Source: Candidatus Koribacter versatilis Ellin345
Lineage (GTDB): Bacteria; Acidobacteriota; Terriglobia; Terriglobales; Acidobacteriaceae
Assembly: GCF_000014005.1 (NCBI RefSeq)
Contig: NC_008009.1
Location: forward strand, 2,418,001-2,482,000
Direction: 5' to 3'
DNA length: 64,000 nucleotides
Positions 58,554 through 64,000 of the stretch are shown in pieces. Every line of letters starts with the position of its first letter. Within the stretch, counting starts at the first letter, position 1. Made by a program: the position numbers and the translations under genes. Under the pieces are notes generated by a model. That model was not told where the DNA came from. It did not search any database and was given only the letters and a program-made list of their open reading frames with translations.

Positions 58554-58867
58554 CGGGCAACATCCTCTGCGACTCCGGAATCCGGAGTCGAGTAAGAGCG
58601 CGGCTGCAAAGGTTCTGGGAATACGCGGTCCTGTTCGATGCTGACGCGTTCCGCTGCGATTTCCAGAACTAAATGAGCGCCGACTCGTCGACTAACTAGC
58701 GATCCAATCACGCGAACTGTTTTCCCAAGCCGCACTTTCTGCGCGATGCGGGAAGGCAAGAACACCGGACAAGAGCCTGCCCCCACGCCCACCCATGCGA
58801 TAACGCAGCCATGGCGAAGGCGCCTCAATCCCTTCACGTCTCCACAAAGCTCTACTGAGTTTTTCAT
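58550..58867 (-). CDS. Small OB-fold-like protein
   Basis: A protein of 105 residues with an excellent ribosome site (GGAAGGAGAAA before ATG at 58867). The central strands (GCVIAWVGVGAGSCPVFLPS; VRVIGSLVSRRVGAHLVLEI) have a single-strand DNA-binding OB-like pattern; the assignment is tentative. The C-terminal end overlaps the palindrome at 58571. It could act in element replication. It overlaps the HTH gene downstream by 4 bases. Confidence 0.5.
   Translation of the reverse strand: MKNSVELCGDVKGLRRLRHGCVIAWVGVGAGSCPVFLPSRIAQKVRLGKTVRVIGSLVSRRVGAHLVLEIAAERVSIEQDRVFPEPLQPRSYSTPDSGVAEDVAR
58571..58589. repeat. Palindrome copy 1 in the island
   Basis: GACTCCGGA-A-TCCGGAGTC, a 9-bp inverted repeat with one central base. 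The next bases are GAGT. The same palindrome without the extra base is at 59939-59956. It is inside the 3' end of the OB-like gene. Confidence 0.8.
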
Positions 58868-58921
58868 TTTCTCCTTCCCAAAAAAGGAGCGGGGAGCGCG
58901 CCAGTCCCCCTCCACATTGTG

Positions 58922-59554
58922 TTAGCCCACCTTGATTAAGGGTCTGACTTGAAACTGCCATTGCCTCCCCCAGCCGCCCGGAACACGAAATTCCGGGGAA
59001 TTGAGAGACGCGAAAAGAGGCCCGCCCGGAAAGGCCAACTGCTTTGTGATCTCGTCAACGCTCGCGCCCAAAGCAGCCAACGAATCGCAACTTGATGCGA
59101 TCTCGCCCGCAGCGAGCGCGGCCGCCACGACGTGGGACGTGAGAGCCCGTATCGCTGATTCAGCTGCACTTTTAATCTGCGCGATTCGCTCTTCCCCTTC
59201 CGCTTGATTCGCCGCTGTTCCCACCACCTGGTGGTCCGCCATCACCCGCTGAACGATTGCAGCTGCGCTCTCGAACGAGAGTTGGGCCGCCTCGCGTTCG
59301 CGGTCAATTCGTGCAATTTCCGCAGCGATTCCTTCAAGCGCCTGGTGTATCTTCTCGCGCTCGGGTTCGCTTGCTGCCCCGAGTTCGGTCAACATAGTGC
59401 GCCGACGACTGGCCAGCGCCGCTAAATCGTCTGCAAGGCTCGCGAGCTTCGCGCTGACATTCGCCTCGTTTTGGCGCGCGCGCTCAAGAAGTTCTGTTGC
59501 CTTTAGTGCGAGCCTGCGCAACAACTGGGCTCGCGATTCTGTTTGTTCGGTCAT
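58922..59554 (-). CDS. Coiled-coil protein
   Basis: A protein of 210 residues. Residues about 1-110 are a long charged coiled coil (LLRRLALKATELLERARQNE; IAAEIARIDREREAAQLSFE), and the rest is Ala-rich then a small C-terminal domain (FRVPGGWGRQWQFQVRPLIK). The family is not recognised. A scaffold or partner role in replication or packaging is possible. Start ATG 59554 has an AAGGAGG about 12 bases upstream; ATG at 59629 is a longer alternative. Confidence 0.6.
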   Translation of the reverse strand: MTEQTESRAQLLRRLALKATELLERARQNEANVSAKLASLADDLAALASRRRTMLTELGAASEPEREKIHQALEGIAAEIARIDREREAAQLSFESAAAIVQRVMADHQVVGTAANQAEGEERIAQIKSAAESAIRALTSHVVAAALAAGEIASSCDSLAALGASVDEITKQLAFPGGPLFASLNSPEFRVPGGWGRQWQFQVRPLIKVG

Positions 59555-59580
59555 TGCTGCCTGCCCCTCCTTGGGCTTGT

Positions 59581-59922
59581 TTACTTTTTGAGGTTCGCCA
59601 CGATTCCATGCGCCGGCCGCTGCAAGCATGCTTTCAAAATTCGGCCACTGCCTTTTCCCCCAGTTGCTTTGCCGGACGGACTGGCCGCTTCTACCACATC
59701 GACCATGAGCCCCCGGGTCACGAATATCGCCGCATCGATTTGGCCGGCGATGGCCGCCAAGGTGCCGGGAGTGGATGATCGTGGCTGGATTGAGTTCGCG
59801 CTCGCAACACGTTTGAGCACGACTTGCGAAGTTGCCCGTAGCATTGCGGTGAGTCCATCGAGCGACTCTGCGATTGCATCGAGCGTCGGATGTGTGCTCG
59901 GCAGTGGATCAAGTTTTCGCAT
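59581..59922 (-). CDS. Small hypothetical island protein
   Basis: A protein of 113 residues beginning MRKLDPLPSTHPTLDAIAES, helical in its first half. The strong AAGGAGG site before two adjacent ATGs (59925, 59922) supports it. No family is recognised. It lies between the replication-like gene and the coiled-coil gene, in the same operon. Confidence 0.55.
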   Translation of the reverse strand: MRKLDPLPSTHPTLDAIAESLDGLTAMLRATSQVVLKRVASANSIQPRSSTPGTLAAIAGQIDAAIFVTRGLMVDVVEAASPSGKATGGKGSGRILKACLQRPAHGIVANLKK

Positions 59923-59938
59923 CATTCCTCCTTCGTAT

Positions 59939-59956
59939 GACTCCGGATCCGGAGTC
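59939..59956. repeat. Palindrome copy 2 in the island
   Basis: GACTCCGGATCCGGAGTC is a perfect 18-bp palindrome followed by GAGTT. It lies between two minus-strand genes of the island backbone, 1.37 kb from copy 1. Confidence 0.85.
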
Positions 59957-59963
59957 GAGTTAT

Positions 59964-60719
59964 TCAATTCGCGCGTGCGAAGAGCGCGCGTTCGACTAGT
60001 TGCTCGTCGCGTAGTGGCGTGTCGAGTCCACCCGCGCGGAGTATGCCCACAGTTGCCAGGAGAAAGACATCCATCGGGTCGCGACCGTTTGCACTCGCAG
60101 TCAGCACGAGCGCTGCGATCGCTGTGGTCGCCGCCCACTCCTCTGCATTCATCGCGGCAAAGCCTTCGAGCCAATCCCGCCGCTCCGCGTCAGCGGATGC
60201 GGAACAATTCCTTGTTTCACCTCCTAGCATCGTCCTTACTTCAGTTCTCTTATTGGGTGACATGTCCGTCACCATTGCGGCGACATCTCCGTCACCACTT
60301 CCGGTTAAAGGGGTCACTAGTGACGTGTCGCAAGTGTCACCATCGTCACTAGTGACGCTTTCTGGCAAGAATCGAGCGGGCAGGAGCGGAAAAAGGTATG
60401 CGTTTCCATAGCCTCGGCGAACCTTCCGCACGATGCCCTTTTCCACCAGAGCTGCAACCATCCGAATCGCCTGTCTTCGCGTGCGTCCCAACCTGTCCGC
60501 CACTCGCTGATAGCCGGGATAGGCGACCTTCGAGCGCGGATCGAAATCAACCGCCAGCGCCGTCAAAGCTGCGCGTTGCGCCGCAGACAATGACCCACCA
60601 TCCGCCATCCTGGCCATGTCGCGAATTGCCCTGAGAAATTCGCGCTTCAATTCAAGCTCCCGCGATGTCCACCGCGCTGCGCTCACGTTGTTTGTCCACC
60701 CGTCTCGCGAGTTCGCCAC
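59964..60719 (-). CDS. Winged-helix replication-initiator-like protein
   Basis: A protein of 251 residues. Residues about 45-100 form a winged helix-turn-helix (YPGYQRVADRLGRTRRQAI; IVRKVRRGYGNAYLFPLLPA) of the type in plasmid and phage replication initiators. A Ser/Thr/Asp-rich linker (about 115-165) and a C-terminal helical domain follow. The role in element replication is inferred from fold and place, next to the excisionase-like gene. The GTG start is 4 bp after the preceding stop. Confidence 0.6.
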   Translation of the reverse strand: MANSRDGWTNNVSAARWTSRELELKREFLRAIRDMARMADGGSLSAAQRAALTALAVDFDPRSKVAYPGYQRVADRLGRTRRQAIRMVAALVEKGIVRKVRRGYGNAYLFPLLPARFLPESVTSDDGDTCDTSLVTPLTGSGDGDVAAMVTDMSPNKRTEVRTMLGGETRNCSASADAERRDWLEGFAAMNAEEWAATTAIAALVLTASANGRDPMDVFLLATVGILRAGGLDTPLRDEQLVERALFARAN

Positions 60720-60723
60720 TCGC

Positions 60724-60945
60724 TTAGAGTGCGCTCGTGGCTGGGCGCAGTCCTTCCGTCATGACGCGCCGTATTTCCGCGACGGGGATGAGCAACCGGC
60801 TCGATACCTTCGAACTCGCAACCACGCCGCGATATGCCCACCGTCTCCAGGTCCAAGCGCTGATACCTGTCATCGTCTCCGCCTCGCGAACGCTGGCGAA
60901 CTCGGGCGCAACGCGGGCGACCACTTGCTCTATTGTTTTTGCCAT
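60724..60945 (-). CDS. Excisionase-like MerR-fold HTH protein
   Basis: A protein of 73 residues with one MerR/Xis-type helix-turn-helix (FASVREAETMTGISAWTWRR) and the wing (SSRLLIPVAEIRRVM). Small proteins of this type are recombination directionality factors or AlpA-like regulators on integrative elements. It is divergently oriented from the zinc-finger/integrase genes, as regulators of excision often are. An AGGAG lies 8 bases upstream. Confidence 0.72.
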   Translation of the reverse strand: MAKTIEQVVARVAPEFASVREAETMTGISAWTWRRWAYRGVVASSKVSSRLLIPVAEIRRVMTEGLRPATSAL

Positions 60946-61009
60946 GCCTTTAGCTCCTGTGTTGTGAGTTGCACAGAGTTTGCATCAGCGTGCTACACTG
61001 CGTTACATC

Positions 61010-61777
61010 ATGGGCAAAGCTGCTGTAACACGGCCTGCAAACACTAGCTTGAGCATCGCCAGTGTACCGGTCGTATTCGATGTGCCTGCGCGATTCGTCG
61101 GGATTGACGCCGAGTTCCGACTGAGAAAAGAATCCGCCGTGCTGCGGGGCGACGACCAGCGCGCCCTCAAGGAGCGCAACTGGCGGTCATTGCGCGAGGA
61201 CCTGCTCACGATGGGAATCGGCGATCAGCAGTCCCGTAAAGACGCGGCGAGGCTCCTGCAGGATCTCGGCTATCGTCTCCTGCTGGATGATGATTGTTGG
61301 TTGCGCGAGTGGACGCCGGAGCATGTTACATCTGTGATCCTCAAAACGCTTCGCGAGTGTCGCGCTGATATAGAACTCCTGCTTTTTGGCGACTACGCCC
61401 ATTTGCGCGGAGATGCCGTGGCCCGCGCTCGCCGCTATCTCGCGACTCATCCCTCCCAGTTCAACCCGCGCATGGAACGTATACTCCTGGGTCTCGCCGA
61501 CGGCGTGAACCAGCCCGCGTTTTTCACGTTCGCTTCAGGCAAGCCGGAAACGCACGTCGTGCTCCACCATCCGTTGCGGGCCCTCCTTCTTTTGACCCAT
61601 TTGGAGCGGTCACTTGGCACACGATACTCGCGTTGTGCATGGCGAGATTGCGAGCGCGTTTTTCGAAAACGCACGGCGTCCCAGCTTTGCTGCTGCGCCG
61701 AGCATAGGAATCGCGAGCGTCAGCAGCGGTACCGCGAAAACCAAAACAAATACGATGGAAAGGGAAAACATGCCTAG
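61010..61777 (+). CDS. CGNR-like zinc-finger protein
   Basis: A protein of 255 residues. The C-terminal part (about 205-240; YSRCAWRDCERVFRKRT, QLCCCAEHRNRERQQRYR) has the Cys-Cys...Cys-His pattern of CGNR-type zinc fingers; the N-terminal 200 residues are helical without a known family. It overlaps the integrase start by 8 bases, so it may regulate or assist integration. ATG at 61010 is preferred; TTG/GTG starts lie upstream. Confidence 0.68.
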   Translation: MGKAAVTRPANTSLSIASVPVVFDVPARFVGIDAEFRLRKESAVLRGDDQRALKERNWRSLREDLLTMGIGDQQSRKDAARLLQDLGYRLLLDDDCWLREWTPEHVTSVILKTLRECRADIELLLFGDYAHLRGDAVARARRYLATHPSQFNPRMERILLGLADGVNQPAFFTFASGKPETHVVLHHPLRALLLLTHLERSLGTRYSRCAWRDCERVFRKRTASQLCCCAEHRNRERQQRYRENQNKYDGKGKHA

Positions 61778-62849
61778 AAGAAAAACGCCTGACCGCGACG
61801 GCGTGTACCAGCGCAAGGACCGTCCGGGCCAGTTTTGGGCAAGCTGGACTGATCAAAATGGCAAGCGCCGGCAGCGGCGACTACGCGGCGTCTTCACTCT
61901 GACGCAGGCGAAAGAGTTGCTCGCTGCTGCGCAGCTGCGGGTGGAGCGGATCAAGGTGCTTGGCTTCGCGGAACCCACAAAGGAACGTTTCGAAAAAATC
62001 GAAGCTCGCTTTCTGCTGCACCAACGCGCGCGCCTGACGAAAGCAGGCTACGAACGTGAGCGTGGCGTCGTCGAAACACATCTGCACGATTACTTCGGGC
62101 AGATGCAACTGGCCCTTATCCGACGTGGCGACATCGCAAATTTCGTCACGAAGCGGGCGGCCGAAGTCTCGCCGGCTACGGTCGCGAAAGAGCTTGTGAC
62201 GCTCAAGCATCTCTTCCGTCTTTGCGTCGAATGGGAGTTGCTGGTGCTAAATCCCGCAACCGGTGTCAAGGCCCCGAAGGTTGCGCCTGGCCGTGTGCGC
62301 TGGCTGCAACCCGAAGAGCTGCGCGCCCTGTTGCAAGCCTGCCCTGATTGGTTGCGCCCGATCGCAGGTCTCGCCGCGGCTACAGGGATGCGGCGAAGCG
62401 AGGTGCTCGGCGTGCGATGGTTCGACGTGGACCGCAGGAACGGGTGTCTCACGCTGCGTCAAACCAAGAACAACGAAAGCCGCATCGTGTTTCTCAATCA
62501 ATCTGCGCTGCACGTCATCGACTCGCTTCGAAAGGGGAAGTCAAGCGAGAAGCTCTTCCCGAAGGTCACGCCGGAACAAGTGAGCATGGGATTCCTTCGG
62601 ACCTGCCGTGAGCTTGGTATCGAGGATTTTCGATGGCACGATTTGCGGCACTGCTTCGCCTCACTACTGCGTCAGTCGGGCGCCGACTTGCAGGATGTAG
62701 CCGAGTTGCTTGGTCATAAGGATCTCCGAATGACGAAGCGATACTCCCATCTCTCGCCAGCCCACCTATCAGCGGCGGCCAGGCGATTCGATGCCGTGCT
62801 CGGGGAGCCCTTGTCGCTTGCTGACCCGAGCGGAGGGCGGGGAGCATAG
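61770..62849 (+). CDS. Tyrosine integrase
   Basis: A protein of 359 residues that integrates and excises the island at tRNA-Glu. The N-terminal arm-binding and core-binding SAM-like domains (about 70-165) precede the catalytic domain. Catalytic residues: R208 (TGMRRSEVLG), K233, H290 and R293 (HDLRHCF), H316 (LLGHKDL) and nucleophile Y325 (RYSHLS). All are present, so the enzyme looks active. ATG at 61770 has AAAGGGA just upstream; ATG at 61755 is an alternative. It ends 135 bp from the tRNA, as expected. Confidence 0.95.
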   Translation: MPRRKTPDRDGVYQRKDRPGQFWASWTDQNGKRRQRRLRGVFTLTQAKELLAAAQLRVERIKVLGFAEPTKERFEKIEARFLLHQRARLTKAGYERERGVVETHLHDYFGQMQLALIRRGDIANFVTKRAAEVSPATVAKELVTLKHLFRLCVEWELLVLNPATGVKAPKVAPGRVRWLQPEELRALLQACPDWLRPIAGLAAATGMRRSEVLGVRWFDVDRRNGCLTLRQTKNNESRIVFLNQSALHVIDSLRKGKSSEKLFPKVTPEQVSMGFLRTCRELGIEDFRWHDLRHCFASLLRQSGADLQDVAELLGHKDLRMTKRYSHLSPAHLSAAARRFDAVLGEPLSLADPSGGRGA

Positions 62850-62892
62850 TGAAGCGATCAGGGCTTGGAAAAGGTACATTTCCGGGTCCTAT

Positions 62893-62912
62893 CGTGACCA
62901 TAGCGTTACCGC
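62893..62912 (+). repeat. Putative integrase arm-type site, right
   Basis: CGTGACC-ATAG-CGTTACC-GC, matching the left site at 54558-54577 at 18 of 20 bases. It lies 71 bp inside the right attachment core. Confidence 0.5.
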
Positions 62913-62983
62913 AAGGTGGAAAAGACAGCGAAACTCGCGCGGAGCGGTTGTCTGTAGACCTTTGAATTGGTGCGGGATAAGTT

Positions 62984-63031
62984 TTGGCGTCCCCGACGGG
63001 ATTCGAACCCGTGTTATCGCCGTGAAAGGGC
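62984..63031 (-). repeat. Right attachment site (copy 2, in tRNA-Glu)
   Basis: 48 bp identical to 54381-54428, covering the tRNA 3' half. The tRNA sequence is restored on integration because the element carries the same 3' end. Confidence 0.92.
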
Positions 63032-63062
63032 GGTGTCCTAGGCCGGGCTAGACGACGGGGAC
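62985..63062 (-). tRNA. tRNA-Glu (anticodon TTC)
   Basis: Acceptor stem GTCCCCG/CGGGGAC, D arm GTCTAGCCCGGCCTAGGAC, anticodon loop CTTTCAC (anticodon TTC), T arm CGGGTTCGAATCCCG and encoded CCA. The anticodon stem has one terminal C-A mismatch. The 3' end faces the island and is the integration target. Confidence 0.95.
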
Positions 63063-63138
63063 GCTTACTAGGCAGGAAAAACAGCCGACGCAAATATCGT
63101 AGCAGCCGTAATTCCACTGTGTCAAAGAGCGCGGATGC

Positions 63139-64000
63139 TCACGAAGCCAACGAAGTGTTCGCGATGGTTTCCAAAACCTGCAACGGAGAGCGCTCCGGAG
63201 CGACTAATGCGCGCTGCGGAATGATGAACGTCTGCTCGAGGACGTACTGTCCTGACAGCACCGCGTGCGGGACGCCGTCGGTGTAGACCAGCCAACTGCA
63301 GCCGGGCGAAAAGTCGGTGCGAACCTTCGGCGAGTTCTGCTGGAAATTCGAATTCTCTTTCAGCCAATCGTGAAAGTGCAGCATGAAGCGGTCATAACGC
63401 GAGCGATTAGGAAAGGGCAGTCCGATGACGTGCCCGGCACGTTGCGTGGCGAAAACGAAGCGTTGGGCGAGCGACGGATTGGCAAAGTGCGGGAGCCCTG
63501 CGGGCCGCGCAAGCCCCGGGGCCATGACATGGAATGGTTCCCCGGTGGTCCACACCCGATCCACGATCGGGTTGATATTGGTGAAGACGCGCAGAATGCG
63601 CGCGCCGCGCGTGGGACGTGTAGGGAACGCGTCCACGTGGAGCAGGTCGTTGCGCTTGTGTAGGACGAGGTCGCGGCTCTTTTCTTCGAGCGGACGGAAG
63701 CTGGCGTAGTCGAGCTTGAAGTCGCGCGCGTAGGGCGCGAGAAAGCGCATCACAAAATTAACAACTTCTCTCGAATATCGGCCCATCACCTGCTGCATAC
63801 GTTCGCGGTCGGGCGAATCGTTGGCGATACCGCGAAGAATATTTTTTTCCGGCCGATAAGAAATGTTCTTGTGGAAGCGGGACGCGGCCTGCTTCTGCGA
63901 GAGGAGAAAGTCGCGGTCTTCTGAAGGAAGGTCGAAGGGCACGCCATCGAACAGGAGGATCTTTCCGCTCTCCAGTTCGCTGCACCAGTCGCGCGAGCGG
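63139..64000 (-). CDS. Kdo hydroxylase-like dioxygenase (5' end beyond window)
   Basis: The partial frame continues to the right edge (SRDWCSELESGKILLFDGVP before the GTG-like codon at 63942), so the true start lies outside. It matches the Kdo_hydroxy family: LLSQKQAASRFHKNISYRPE, the metal-binding HxD in LLHVDAFPTRPTRGARILRV, and the distal His in DGVPHAVLSGQYVLEQT. KdoO-type Fe(II)/2-oxoglutarate enzymes hydroxylate Kdo in lipopolysaccharide inner core. It lies immediately beyond the island and tRNA. Confidence 0.85.
   Translation of the reverse strand, partial: RSRDWCSELESGKILLFDGVPFDLPSEDRDFLLSQKQAASRFHKNISYRPEKNILRGIANDSPDRERMQQVMGRYSREVVNFVMRFLAPYARDFKLDYASFRPLEEKSRDLVLHKRNDLLHVDAFPTRPTRGARILRVFTNINPIVDRVWTTGEPFHVMAPGLARPAGLPHFANPSLAQRFVFATQRAGHVIGLPFPNRSRYDRFMLHFHDWLKENSNFQQNSPKVRTDFSPGCSWLVYTDGVPHAVLSGQYVLEQTFIIPQRALVAPERSPLQVLETIANTSLAS

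Larger units (their letters stand above)
54381..63031. mobile_element. tRNA-Glu-integrated genomic island (phage-satellite-like)
   Basis: The element of about 8.6 kb is bounded by 48-bp identical repeats: the left copy is a partial tRNA-Glu 3' end, the right one is inside the intact tRNA-Glu gene. A tyrosine integrase lies next to the tRNA. Order from right: integrase and zinc-finger gene (plus), then xis-like, replication-initiator-like, small, coiled-coil, OB-like and terminase-small-like genes, then an ATPase, RloB-like and SEC-C gene (all minus). No large terminase, capsid or tail gene is present, so it is not a complete prophage. The cargo end looks visibly more A+T-rich than the backbone. 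Confidence 0.9.

Noticed and set aside
62566-63117. 183-residue minus-strand frame over the integrase end and tRNA
   Set aside because: It crosses the tRNA and is antisense to the integrase.

Overview
The window reads as a chromosomal stretch of an Acidobacteriota (Terriglobia / Koribacter-like) genome. This is inferred from gene content typical of that phylum: a PadR regulator coupled to a fused FtsX/MacB-type (ADOP) permease, a vWFA-related secreted protein, a zinc-finger/PP2C phosphatase, a tail-fibre-like repeat protein, small MKxKL-type secreted proteins, and scattered palindromic intergenic repeats. G+C is high and coding density is ordinary.

Region by region. 1-16.2 kb (minus strand) is mostly housekeeping: a three-gene secreted/TPR operon, uvrA, an orphan cytochrome oxidase subunit III, a GT39-like glycosyltransferase, an esterase/CYTH/polyprenyl synthase/YajQ run, and a larC-metG-small membrane protein-tatD run. 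16.2-25.9 kb has argS, a coiled-coil membrane protein, a PP2C phosphatase, an XRE/nucleotidyltransferase toxin-antitoxin-like pair with a clear palindromic operator, and an orphan HyuA gene carrying a repeat element inside its reading frame. 25.9-31 kb has an M28 peptidase, CsbD and lmo0937-type stress proteins, pheA, a cupin and an unrecognised HELAE protein. 31-41.5 kb has padR plus permease behind a palindromic operator, a tail-fibre-like secreted protein flanked by two paralogous small secreted proteins, lon with an HspR-type (HAIR) operator, and a cytosolic sugar-binding-protein homologue. 41.5-54.4 kb has a 985-residue protein of unknown family with a Gcr/SpecificRecomb membrane protein, an AsmA protein, an M20 amidohydrolase, a MoaD-MoaE fusion, a vWFA protein, a structured intergenic RNA candidate, an Hfq-like protein, an inositol monophosphatase and a sigma-like protein.

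The most interesting part is 54381-63031. It is an 8.6-kb island integrated in the 3' end of a tRNA-Glu gene and bounded by 48-bp perfect direct repeats. It carries a tyrosine integrase, a CGNR-like zinc-finger protein, an excisionase-like protein, a winged-helix replication-initiator-like protein, a coiled-coil protein, a small OB-like protein and a small-terminase-like HTH protein. After these comes a three-gene cargo: an AAA15/21 ATPase (RloA-like), an RloB-family Toprim-like protein, and a SEC-C zinc protein with a second Cys/His cluster. The layout resembles a phage satellite carrying an AbiL/RloAB-type defence module with an extra, undescribed third component. Beyond the tRNA, the window ends in a Kdo hydroxylase gene that runs off the right edge.
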